Source: Saccharopolyspora shandongensis
GTDB lineage: Bacteria; Actinomycetota; Actinomycetes; Mycobacteriales; Pseudonocardiaceae
Reading direction: 5' to 3'
DNA length: 64,000 nucleotides
Assembly: GCF_900106995.1 (NCBI RefSeq)
Contig: NZ_FNOK01000046.1
Location: forward strand, 16,034-80,033
The notes under the pieces were generated by a model that had not been told where the DNA came from, did no database searches, and worked only from the letters and a program-made list of their open reading frames with translations. Within the stretch, counting starts at the first letter, position 1, and each line of letters opens with the position of its first letter. A program made the translations under genes and the position numbers. Positions 15,932-23,637 of the stretch are shown here, piece by piece.

Positions 15932-16749
15932 CCGGGGTTGCGGACCACTGCGACCGGGCACGGCGCGTGGTGCAGGACGCCGTTGGCGACCGAGCCGAGC
16001 AGCAGCCCGGCGAAGCCGCCGCGGCCGCGGTGACCGACCACCAGCAGCTGCGCCCGCCGGGCCGCCTCGCACAGCGTCGGGACCGGGTGCTCGTTGGCCA
16101 CCTCGCGGCGCACCGTGACGTCCGGGTAGTCGGCGCACCAGCCCGAGAGCTGTTCGGAGAGGTGCAGTTCGGCCCGGTTCTGGATCTCCTGGCGGTCGGG
16201 CACGGGATAGGTGCCGGCGGTGAAGTAGGCGTCCGGCAGCGCCTGCACCGCGATCAGGCCGGTGTGCCGCCGGTTCGCGGCGCCGAATGCGTAGTGCACC
16301 GCGATGCGGTTGGCCTCCGAGTTGTCGATACCGACGACGACCGGGCCCGAGGCGGCCGCGTCACCGCGCACCACGACGACCGGGCAGCGGGCGTGCGCGG
16401 CGACCGAGATGCTGATCGCGCCGAGCAGCGCGTCCCGGAACACCCCGTGCCCGCGCGATCCGACGACCAGCAGCTGGGCGCCGTCCGAGCGGCGGACCAG
16501 CTCCTCGGCGGGATGTCCGGTGGCGACCTCGTCGGTGATCGCGGCCCCGGGCCGCTCGCGGTGGCAGCGTTCGATGACGTCGCGGACCGCCTGCTTGGCG
16601 AAACCTTCCCGGGCGGGATCGTCGTTGACCACGACCAGGTGCGCCGGAACGCCCAGCCGCGCCGCCTCGGCCGCGGCCCACAGGGCGGCCTGCGCGGACG
16701 ATTCCGAGCCGTCGACGCCGACCACCACCGACTGCTTTGCGCTGGTCAT
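15928..16749 (-). CDS. Universal stress protein with tandem UspA domains
   Basis: Two UspA domains in 273 residues. Domain 1 begins SVVVGVDGSESSAQAALWA and ends with the ATP-binding loop VVGSRGHGVFRDALLGAISISVAAHARCPVVVV. Domain 2 begins PVVVGIDNSEANRIAVHYA and ends LLVVGHRGRGGFAGLLLGSVANGVLHHAPCPVAVV. Both loops keep the G-2x-G-9x-G-S/T pattern, so ATP binding is expected, as in mycobacterial tandem Usps of the hypoxia regulon. I chose ATG 16749 because an upstream extension would add a nonconserved segment. Confidence 0.92.
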   Translation of the reverse strand: MTSAKQSVVVGVDGSESSAQAALWAAAEAARLGVPAHLVVVNDDPAREGFAKQAVRDVIERCHRERPGAAITDEVATGHPAEELVRRSDGAQLLVVGSRGHGVFRDALLGAISISVAAHARCPVVVVRGDAAASGPVVVGIDNSEANRIAVHYAFGAANRRHTGLIAVQALPDAYFTAGTYPVPDRQEIQNRAELHLSEQLSGWCADYPDVTVRREVANEHPVPTLCEAARRAQLLVVGHRGRGGFAGLLLGSVANGVLHHAPCPVAVVRNPG

Positions 16750-16853
16750 CGCCCATCGCCTCCTCCGCACCACTGTGCGCATCCGCCGGTGACGGCGAGT
16801 AGGGCCGATGTGCCCCGGGGCGCCCCGCCCGGGTCCTGGCCGACCAGCGCACT

Positions 16854-16868
16854 TAGTATCGGTTGGTG
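16854..16868 (+). promoter_or_regulatory. Leaderless -10 element of the threonine dehydratase gene
   Basis: TAGTAT at 16854-16859 is followed after six bases by GTG 16866. No Shine-Dalgarno sequence is present. This spacing supports the GTG rather than the TTG at 16863 as start. Confidence 0.5.
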
Positions 16869-18116
16869 TCCGATGAGCTGAGTCCCGCAGCGATCTTCCG
16901 CGCCGGAACCCGCCTGCGGCAGGTGGTCCGCCGCACCCCGCTGGAAACGAGCAGCCGCTTGACCGGTGAACTTGGCGTCCCGGTGCGGCTCAAGCGGGAG
17001 GACCTGCAGGTCTGCCGCTCCTACAAGGTGCGCGGCGCGTACAACCTCATCTCCTCGCTGACCCCGGCCGAGCGCGAGCGCGGCGTCGTGTGCGCGAGCG
17101 CGGGCAACCACGCACAGGGCGTGGCCTTCGCCTGCCGCGAGCTGAAGATCAAGGGCCGGGTGTACCTGCCGGCGAACACGCCCCGGCAGAAGCGACGGCG
17201 GATCGCCGCGCTCGGCGGCGAATGGGTCGAGCCGGTGATCGTGGGCAGCTCCTTCGACGAGGCGAGCGCGTCGTCCAAAGAGGACAGCCAGCGCACCGGC
17301 GCGGTCTACGTGCACCCCTTCGACGATCCGCGAACCATCGCCGGACAGGGCACCGTCGGCCTGGAGATCGCCGAGCAGCACGACGGCCCGATCGACACCG
17401 TGATCGTGCCGGTCGGCGGCGGCGGTCTGCTGGCGGGCGTGGTGCTGTGGCTCAAGGAGCACTTCCCCGAGGTCCGGGTGGTCGGGGCGGAGCCGGCCGG
17501 TGCGGCGAGCATGCGCGCCGCGCTGGATCACGGCGGGCCGGTCGCGCTGCCGTCGGTGGACACCTTCGTCGACGGTGCCGCGGTCGGGCGCGTCGGCGAC
17601 ACCGGGTTCCAGGTGGTGCGGGAGCTGGTCGACGAGCTGGTGGCGGTGCCCGAGGGCGCGGTGTGCACCGAGATGATCGAGCTCTACCAGACCGAGGGCA
17701 TCATCGCCGAGCCCGCCGGTGCGCTGGCCAGCGCGGCGGCCCGGCTGCCGCTGGAGCGCCCGGTCCGCGGCCCGGTGGTGTGCGTGGTCTCCGGCGGCAA
17801 CAACGACCTCAGCCGTTACGGCGAGGTCGTCGAGCGCTCGCTGGTGCACGAGGGCCTGCGGCACTACTTCCTGGTCACCTTCCCGCAGGAACCGGGCGCG
17901 TTGCGGCACTTCCTCGACGACGTCCTCGACGACGGCCAGGACATCGTCGCGTTCGAGTACGTGAAGAAGAACAACAGGGAGACCGGCCCGGCACTGGTCG
18001 GCATCGAGCTCGACCGCGCCGACGAGCTGGACGGCCTGCTGAAGCGGATGAAGGAATCCCCGCTGCAGATCGAGCAGGTCCCACCAGGCTCCCCGCTGTT
18101 CTCCTTCCTCATCTGA
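16866..18116 (+). CDS. ilvA: Threonine ammonia-lyase (threonine dehydratase)
   Basis: A 416-residue fold-type II PLP enzyme that deaminates L-threonine to 2-oxobutanoate, the first step to isoleucine. The PLP lysine is K54 in RSYKVRGAYN, the phosphate-binding loop is VPVGGGGLLAGV, and the cofactor-ring Ser/Gly segment is VVSGGNND. The C-terminal ~85 residues (HYFLVTFPQEPGALRHFLDDVL... ) form an ACT-like regulatory domain of the shorter, single-domain type. Initiation is probably leaderless at GTG 16866. TTG 16863 is the alternative. Confidence 0.92.
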   Translation: MSDELSPAAIFRAGTRLRQVVRRTPLETSSRLTGELGVPVRLKREDLQVCRSYKVRGAYNLISSLTPAERERGVVCASAGNHAQGVAFACRELKIKGRVYLPANTPRQKRRRIAALGGEWVEPVIVGSSFDEASASSKEDSQRTGAVYVHPFDDPRTIAGQGTVGLEIAEQHDGPIDTVIVPVGGGGLLAGVVLWLKEHFPEVRVVGAEPAGAASMRAALDHGGPVALPSVDTFVDGAAVGRVGDTGFQVVRELVDELVAVPEGAVCTEMIELYQTEGIIAEPAGALASAAARLPLERPVRGPVVCVVSGGNNDLSRYGEVVERSLVHEGLRHYFLVTFPQEPGALRHFLDDVLDDGQDIVAFEYVKKNNRETGPALVGIELDRADELDGLLKRMKESPLQIEQVPPGSPLFSFLI

Positions 18117-18152
18117 CTGTGGAATTCCAGACTCGTCTTGCGCGGTGGCAGA

Positions 18153-18344
18153 TCAGGGCAGGTTGAGGACGAAGCCGAACGTGGCGATCTTGCCCTTCGG
18201 GCCGTCCTGGACCGCCATCAGCAGCGCCGGGTCGAAGATCTGGTCCCAGTTGTTGCCGGGCTCGCCGGGGAAGTAGAGCTGCGTGGTGAGGATCGGCTGG
18301 TTCGGAGCAAGCGCCGCTGAGGCGCCCGGCCGTGTCAGGAGCAT
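18153..18344 (-). pseudogene. 3' remnant of an intradiol ring-cleavage dioxygenase
   Basis: The 63-codon frame starts with an ATG that overlaps the last 10 bases of the sensor kinase gene. From about residue 14 it reads PILTTQLYFPGEPGNNWDQ, then IFDPALLMAVQDGPKGKIATFGFVLNLP, which matches the C-terminal strands of catechol/protocatechuate-type dioxygenases. The iron-binding Tyr/His residues, which lie upstream in the intact enzyme, are missing. It is most likely a truncated leftover joined to the end of the kinase operon, with no catalytic capacity. Confidence 0.6.
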
Positions 18345-20155
18345 TCGGGCGCCGTCGCCGGCAGGTGAATGGTGAACGTGGTGCCCACGCCGACGGTGCT
18401 GCGGACCGCGATGCGGCCACCGTGCACGTCCACGAGGTGGTGCGTGATGGCCAGGCCGAGGCCGCTGCCGCCGCCGTGCCGGTTGCGGGACTTCTCCGCC
18501 CGCCAGAAGCGGTCGAACACGTGCGGCAGGGCGGCCGCGGCGATGCCGACGCCGGTGTCGGCCACCTCGATGGCCACCTGGTCGCCCGCGCGCCGCGCCC
18601 GCAACGCGACCTGGCCGCCGGATGGTGTGTAGCGCAACGCGTTCGACACCAGGTTGCCCAGCGCTTGCCGCAGCCGGGTCGGGTCGGCGGTGAGGTCGGG
18701 GTCGTCGTCGACGATCACGACCAGCGCGACGCCGCCCGCATCGGCCCGGCCCCGGTGCGCCGCGGCGACCTGCTCCAGCAGCGCGCCGACGTGCACGGGC
18801 TCGGGGTACACGCGGAGCTTCCCGGCGTCGGCCAGCGCGAGGTCCTGCAGGTCGTCGATCAGGTGCTGCAGGAGCAGGGTTTCCTCCAGCAGCGAGGCCA
18901 CCAGCGGTTGGTCCAGGGTGGCGACGCCGTCCTGCGCGGCCTCCAGCCAGCCGCGGACGTTCACCAGCGGCGTGCGCAGTTCGTGCGCGATATCGCTGAC
19001 CATCGTCTTGCGTTGCTGTTCGGTGCGCTCGACCTGCTCCGACATCGCGTTGAACGCGGCCGCCAGCTCGCCGATCTCGCCGCGCGCGCTCGTGCTCACC
19101 CGGGCCGACCGGTCGCCGCCGCCCATCCGCCGGGCCGCGGTGGTGATCGCGTCGATCGGGCGGACCAGGCGGCTGGCGGCGAGCGCGGTCATGCCGACGG
19201 TCAGCACCAGCACCACCAGCGCGGTCCACGCGATCCGCGCAGTGCCCACAGTGGACAGATCGGTCGCGGCGTGATTCCCGCCGGGCTTGGTGATGAACAG
19301 GTGCGCGGCGGGGGAGACGTAGGAGCCGAGCTGTTCCCGGCGTCCGGAGTCCACGCAGCGCTTGGCGCCCGGATCGGTGCGGAGTTCCTCCGGTGAGGTC
19401 ACCGCCGCAGACTGGGCGGGCAGCGGATCGAGCCCCTGCCGGGCCAGGCACGCGTTGACCAGGGCGAGCAGTTCGGCGCCGGCCTTGCGCTCGGTTTCGG
19501 CCGCCTGCTGCGGCTCGGAACACCGCCTCTTCGGGGCGCCGGGCGCGACGGCGGTGGACGGCTCCGGTGCGGGCGGCGTCGACGACACCGGGGTCGCCTC
19601 GTCGCTCGGGACGAGCTGGACGACCGGGCGGCCGTTGGGGCGGACGACGATCACGCCTTCTTCGCCGAACTGGCGGTAGCAACCGAGCTCCCGCTGCGCG
19701 GCCTTGCCCAGTTCCTGGCTCTCCGCGGCGGTCAGCCGGTACGGGCCGACGGCGCGCGGATCGATGCCCGAGGCCGCCGCATCGGGTTTGAGCACCTGGT
19801 CGACCGCGAGCGGATCCACCACCGCGGACGGGGTTTGCGGCAGCTGGGCGTCCTGCGGCCCGCCGGAGTCGGCGATCGGCATCCGCGACGTGGTCGTCAG
19901 CGTGATGCGCCGCCCGGTCTGCGCGGCCAGGTCCGCCACCACTTGCTGGACCCCGGACCACTGCGGATTCGCGGCCGCGTAGCCGAGCAGCGAATCGTAG
20001 ATCTTGGCGTCGGTGGCCAGGGTTTCGCCGAGTTCCTGGTTGATCGCCCCGCTGGTGCTCTGCGCGGCCAGCCACGCAGTGGCGCCGATGGAACAGCCGG
20101 CCACCACCACCGACATCGCCAGCAGCCGGGCGAGCAGGCTATGCCGGCGTGCCAT
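18335..20155 (-). CDS. Sensor histidine kinase with a large extracytoplasmic domain
   Basis: The 606-residue kinase has an N-terminal membrane segment (LLARLLAMSVVVAGCSIGATAWLAA), an extracytoplasmic sensor region at about 32-305 with four Cys, a second membrane segment (IAWTALVVLVLTVGMTALAA), HAMP (330-380), HisKA with phospho-accepting H391 in DIAHELRTPL, and HATPase_c (NLVSNALRYTPSGG, VADTGVGIA, GSGLGLAITHHLVDVHGG). The pro/ala-rich linker with Cys pairs suggests a redox or envelope-stress signal, but this is inference. Its ATG lies inside the regulator gene, a 17-base overlap, so they form one operon. Confidence 0.92.
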   Translation of the reverse strand: MARRHSLLARLLAMSVVVAGCSIGATAWLAAQSTSGAINQELGETLATDAKIYDSLLGYAAANPQWSGVQQVVADLAAQTGRRITLTTTSRMPIADSGGPQDAQLPQTPSAVVDPLAVDQVLKPDAAASGIDPRAVGPYRLTAAESQELGKAAQRELGCYRQFGEEGVIVVRPNGRPVVQLVPSDEATPVSSTPPAPEPSTAVAPGAPKRRCSEPQQAAETERKAGAELLALVNACLARQGLDPLPAQSAAVTSPEELRTDPGAKRCVDSGRREQLGSYVSPAAHLFITKPGGNHAATDLSTVGTARIAWTALVVLVLTVGMTALAASRLVRPIDAITTAARRMGGGDRSARVSTSARGEIGELAAAFNAMSEQVERTEQQRKTMVSDIAHELRTPLVNVRGWLEAAQDGVATLDQPLVASLLEETLLLQHLIDDLQDLALADAGKLRVYPEPVHVGALLEQVAAAHRGRADAGGVALVVIVDDDPDLTADPTRLRQALGNLVSNALRYTPSGGQVALRARRAGDQVAIEVADTGVGIAAAALPHVFDRFWRAEKSRNRHGGGSGLGLAITHHLVDVHGGRIAVRSTVGVGTTFTIHLPATAPECS

Positions 20156-20855
20156 CGGCGGCGCTGTCCTGGAGCTTGTACCCGACGCCGTACACGGTGA
20201 GCAGGTGGATCGGTCGCCGGGGATCGGGTTCGAGCTTGCGGCGCAGGTTCATCACGTGCACGTCGATGGTGCGCTCGGTGATGAACTTGTCCATGCCGAA
20301 CGCCTGGCTGAGCAGCTGGCCGCGGGTGAAGACGCGGCCGGGCTCCGCGGCCAGCACCGCGAGCATCCGGAACTCTGCGGGAGTGCAGTCCAGCGGCGTG
20401 CCGCCGAAGGTGATCTCGTGGCGCTGCTGGTCCACCACCAGATCGCCGACGCGCAACGGCTGCTCGCCGTTGTCCTGGCTGCGGCGGACGCGGCGCAGGA
20501 TCGCGCGGATGCGGGCGGCGAGCTGGCGCGGGCTGTAGGGCTTGGTCACGTAGTCGTCGGCGCCGAGGTCCAGCCCGAGCAGCACGTCCTCCTCGGTGGT
20601 CCGCGCGGTGAGCAGCACGATCGGGACGTCCGATTCGGCCCGCAGGATGCGGCACACGTCCAGGCCGTCGACCTTGGGCATCATCACGTCGAGCACGATC
20701 AGATCGGGCGCGCGTCGCCGCGCCTCGTCGATCGCCGCACGCCCGTCGTGCACGACCACCACGCGGTGGTTGTCGTGCTCCAGATATCGCCGGATCAACT
20801 CGGCCTGCTTCGGGTCGTCCTCCGCGACCAGCACCTGTGCGCTCACATCGCGCAT
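20139..20855 (-). CDS. OmpR/PhoB-family response regulator
   Basis: The 238-residue regulator has a receiver domain (VLVAEDDPKQAEL, phospho-acceptor D56 in LIVLDVMMPKVDG, LLTART, DDYVTKPYSPRQL) and a C-terminal winged-helix domain (LTVYGVGYKLQD, RTIDVHVMNLRRKLEPDP). It partners the overlapping kinase. The upstream intergenic region holds four related 9-bp sites, likely its own binding sites, shared with the divergent secreted protein-sortase genes. The start is the ATG at 20855; a GTG three codons in is also possible. Confidence 0.93.
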   Translation of the reverse strand: MRDVSAQVLVAEDDPKQAELIRRYLEHDNHRVVVVHDGRAAIDEARRRAPDLIVLDVMMPKVDGLDVCRILRAESDVPIVLLTARTTEEDVLLGLDLGADDYVTKPYSPRQLAARIRAILRRVRRSQDNGEQPLRVGDLVVDQQRHEITFGGTPLDCTPAEFRMLAVLAAEPGRVFTRGQLLSQAFGMDKFITERTIDVHVMNLRRKLEPDPRRPIHLLTVYGVGYKLQDSAADGTPA

Positions 20856-20892
20856 TATCGCTTTCCGCCGGTGCAGCGGGTGATCCGCCACC

Positions 20893-20984
20893 GGATCTTG
20901 ACCACGGCTGAACAGGATCTTCACATTTCGGCGCCCCGACCCGGAATCGAACAGGTTCTTCACATCGATCAGACGGGATCTTGA
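20893..20984. promoter_or_regulatory. Four GGATCTTSA-type sites between the regulator and the secreted-protein gene
   Basis: GGATCTTGA at 20893-20901, GGATCTTCA at 20915-20923, GGTTCTTCA at 20954-20962 and GGATCTTGA at 20976-20984. The sites form two pairs, each 22 bp apart (two helical turns). The inner two belong to a longer 17-bp direct repeat, GAACAGGWTCTTCACAT, at 20910-20926 and 20949-20965. This suits cooperative binding by an OmpR-family dimer. Confidence 0.6.
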
Positions 20985-21051
20985 AAAGGCCGCAGCATTC
21001 TGGTCCTCGTCCGGGACTCCGGGCGAACAGTCGAATGGAAGGACGCGATCG

Positions 21052-21453
21052 ATGAAGCTTGGTCGTACGTGCGCGGCAGCTGCGCTCCTCGGTGCGGCGG
21101 CGCTGCCGCTGGCGGCGCCGGTCAGCTGGGCAGACGGGCCGGGCACCGCGCCGGTGCGCGAGCAGCAGGCCCCGGAAGCTCCCCGGGCCGAGCAGCCGAG
21201 GGAGTCGGCCCCGGTCGAGCCGCGGCAGGAGACGACCCCGGCCGCGCCGGTGCCGAGGGAGTCGACCCCGGCCGTGCCGAATCCGGCGACCGGCGACCAG
21301 GTGCGGCAGCGCCCGGTGGGCGCGCCGGAAACCGGTGGCGGGCCGGTGGAGTCGGGCTTCGACCCGGCGGTCCTCGGCGGTGCCGCCGCGGCCGTCGCGG
21401 TGGCGGGCGGCGGGGCCGCGCTGGTGCTGCGCCGTCGACGCGCATCCGCATGA
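21052..21453 (+). CDS. Secreted Pro/Glu-rich protein with C-terminal sorting-like signal
   Basis: A 133-residue protein. It has a signal peptide (residues 1-27, cut near VSWA-DG), then a disordered Pro/Ala/Glu/Arg-rich stretch with repeated PRES/PRQE-like units, then APETG at 91-95, a hydrophobic segment at about 105-126 and a basic RRRRASA tail. This order is that of a cell-wall sorting signal, though the motif is APETG instead of LPXTG. Its stop overlaps the ATG of the sortase gene, so the two are coupled; the protein is the obvious candidate substrate. Function otherwise unknown. Confidence 0.75.
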   Translation: MKLGRTCAAAALLGAAALPLAAPVSWADGPGTAPVREQQAPEAPRAEQPRESAPVEPRQETTPAAPVPRESTPAVPNPATGDQVRQRPVGAPETGGGPVESGFDPAVLGGAAAAVAVAGGGAALVLRRRRASA

Positions 21454-22073
21454 GCGTGCATCCCCGGGCACGGGGGAGCCGGGGTGGTCGCGGCACAGCC
21501 GCGGCCGCCCTGGCCCTCGCGGCCCTGGCGCTGACCGGTTGTTCCGCCGACGGGCAGTCCATCGACCTCGTCGCGCCCGCTTCGGCTCCGGTGCAGGAAT
21601 CGCCTGCGGTGCCGCGATCGGAACCGGCGTGGATCGAGATACCCCGGATCGGCGCGCGGTCGTCGCTGGTCCCGCTGGGGCTCAACCCGGACCGGACGAT
21701 CGAGGTCCCGTCCGTGCACCAGCCGATGCAGGCCGGTTGGTACCAGTACGGCCCCACGCCGGGCGAAACGGGACCGGCGGTGGTCCTCGGGCACGTCAAC
21801 GGCGATGGCCAGGACGGGATCTTCGCGCGACTGCGCGAACTGCGGCCTGGCGACGAGATCCTCATCGGCCGCCAGGACGGGCGGGTCGCCAGGTTCGTCG
21901 TGGACCGCATGGCGCAGCCGCCGAAGACCGGGTTCCCCGCCGACGAGGTGTACGGCGACACCGCAGGCCCGGAGTTGCGGCTGATCACCTGCGGTGGCTC
22001 GTTCGACCACTCGGCGCGCAGCTACCGCGACAACATCATCGCTTTCGCCGCCCTGACCGGACTGGTCCGCTGA
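21450..22073 (+). CDS. Class F sortase, predicted lipoprotein
   Basis: A 207-residue transpeptidase. Catalytic residues are H115 (VVLGHVNG), C181 (LRLITCGGSFD) and R193 (SYRDN), spaced as in class F sortases of actinobacteria. The N-terminus ends in a lipobox, LALTGC with C31, so it may be lipid-anchored outside the membrane. It overlaps the upstream secreted protein gene by four bases and probably attaches it to a wall component. The acceptor nucleophile is not deducible. Confidence 0.88.
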   Translation: MSVHPRARGSRGGRGTAAAALALAALALTGCSADGQSIDLVAPASAPVQESPAVPRSEPAWIEIPRIGARSSLVPLGLNPDRTIEVPSVHQPMQAGWYQYGPTPGETGPAVVLGHVNGDGQDGIFARLRELRPGDEILIGRQDGRVARFVVDRMAQPPKTGFPADEVYGDTAGPELRLITCGGSFDHSARSYRDNIIAFAALTGLVR

Positions 22074-22089
22074 GGACCGTCCACTTCGG

Positions 22090-22896
22090 TCACGAAGGCT
22101 GGATCCCGGTGTTCAGCAGCATCGCGACGTCGAGCATGGCGACGAGGACGACCGCGTGGAAGGCGGTGCGGGAGCCGGGGCGGCGGCCCAGCAGGAGACC
22201 GGCGCCGAGCACGGCCGCCGCCAGCGGCAGGACCACCCAGCTGGAAACGCCCGCCAGCACCGCCGACGCGGCGAGTACCAGAAGGGCCGCCGCCGCAGTG
22301 CTTTTCGCCGCGCCGAGACGGTGCGGCAGGCCGCGGACGCCGGTGGCCGCGTCGTCGGCCAGGTCCGGCAGCGCGTTCACGAAGTGCGCGGCCGATCCGA
22401 GCAGCGCTGCGGCGAGCATGAGCCGCGCCGGCGGGGGACCGGCGCCGCCCAACGCCACGAACGCGGGCAGCAGGCCGAACGACACGGCGTAGGGCAGCAC
22501 CGAAAGCGGGCCGGCCTTCACGCCGAGGTCGTAAGCCCACGCCGAGACCAGGGCGACGAGGTGGACGGCCGTCGCGGCGATACCGAACGGCAGCGACAGC
22601 ACCACGGCCGCGGGCGCCGACACCAGCACCGCGATCAGCACTGTCCGTCGCGAGACCTCCCCGGCCGCCACCGGCTTGCCCTGCCGCCGGACCCGGGCAT
22701 CCCGGTCGGCATCCACCAGGTCGTTGAGCCACCCGACGGACAGCTGCCCGGCCAGCACCGCTGCGGCCGTCAGGAGCACGCCGCCCGCATCGCGCCCGGT
22801 GGTGGCCGCGAGCCCGGCGGCGATCGCGGTGACCGCCACCGCCGGCCCCGGATGCGAGGCCCGGAGCAGCGAGGACGCCGTTGCGAAGTGCCGCAC
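22090..22896 (-). CDS. UbiA-family prenyltransferase
   Basis: A 268-residue polytopic membrane protein with about eight or nine hydrophobic segments. The first aspartate-rich motif is NDLVDADRDARVRRQGKPVA and the second is PDLADDAATG; both bind the prenyl diphosphate through Mg. The family attaches prenyl groups to aromatic or other acceptors. It is divergent from a methyltransferase and near a type III polyketide synthase, so a prenylated aromatic product is possible. A GTG start at 22896 with CACACT seven bases before it looks leaderless. Confidence 0.82.
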   Translation of the reverse strand: MRHFATASSLLRASHPGPAVAVTAIAAGLAATTGRDAGGVLLTAAAVLAGQLSVGWLNDLVDADRDARVRRQGKPVAAGEVSRRTVLIAVLVSAPAAVVLSLPFGIAATAVHLVALVSAWAYDLGVKAGPLSVLPYAVSFGLLPAFVALGGAGPPPARLMLAAALLGSAAHFVNALPDLADDAATGVRGLPHRLGAAKSTAAAALLVLAASAVLAGVSSWVVLPLAAAVLGAGLLLGRRPGSRTAFHAVVLVAMLDVAMLLNTGIQPS

Positions 22897-22923
22897 CCGG
22901 CCGAGTGTGCCAGCCTGGAGCGC

Positions 22924-23631
22924 ATGGCACGCTCCGGCCGGACTGTGCGGCGCAACGATCCTTTGCTGTACGAGGTTTTCGCCGACCAGTGGTGGCAGCC
23001 GCGCGGCGTCTTCGCGATGTTGCACTGGCTCGCCGCCGCGCGCGGCGCACTGGTTCCCACCGCCGCCCGAACCGGCGCGGTGCTGGTGGATCTCGGCTGC
23101 GGGGCGGGCCTGCTGGCCCCGCACGTGGCGGGCAAGGGATACCGGCACATCGGCGTGGACCGGTCGCGGACCGCGTTGCGGCAGGCCGCGGAGCACGGCG
23201 TGCAGCCCGTCGTCGGCGACGTCCTCGCGATTCCGCTGCCGGACGGGTGCGCGGACTGCGTGGTGGCCGGGGAGGTGCTGGAGCACGTGACCGATCTGCC
23301 CGCCGCGGTGGCGGAGGCCTGCCGGGTGCTGCGGGCCGGGGGCCTGCTGTTGCTGGACACCCTCGCGGCGACGGCCCTGTGCCGGGTGGTGGCGATCGGG
23401 ATCGCCGAACGCCTGGCGGTGCGCGGCGTGCACGATCCAGCGTTGCTGGTCGATCGCGCCGAGCTGATCGCCGAGGCGGCCCGGCACGGCGTCGCGCTGC
23501 GGCTGCGCGGCGTGCGCCCGTCGTGGCTGGACCTGCTGGCCTGGGCCGTCGGCTGCGATGGAGGTGTCCGGATGCTCCCGTTCTCCTCCACCGCCGTGCT
23601 GTTCCAGGGCATCGGCCGGAAGAAGGGGTGA
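22924..23631 (+). CDS. Class I SAM-dependent methyltransferase (UbiG-like)
   Basis: The 235-residue methyltransferase has the SAM motif VLVDLGCGAGLLAPHVA, an acidic ribose-binding residue in HIGVDRS, and VVGDVLAIPLPDG and AGEVLEHVTDLPAAV (motifs II/III), close to UbiG 3-demethylubiquinone O-methyltransferases. It starts only 27 bases from the divergent UbiA gene and ends six bases before an acyl-CoA dehydrogenase. The neighbours suggest methylation of an aromatic, polyketide or quinone intermediate. Confidence 0.82.
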   Translation: MARSGRTVRRNDPLLYEVFADQWWQPRGVFAMLHWLAAARGALVPTAARTGAVLVDLGCGAGLLAPHVAGKGYRHIGVDRSRTALRQAAEHGVQPVVGDVLAIPLPDGCADCVVAGEVLEHVTDLPAAVAEACRVLRAGGLLLLDTLAATALCRVVAIGIAERLAVRGVHDPALLVDRAELIAEAARHGVALRLRGVRPSWLDLLAWAVGCDGGVRMLPFSSTAVLFQGIGRKKG

Positions 23632-23637
23632 AAGTCG

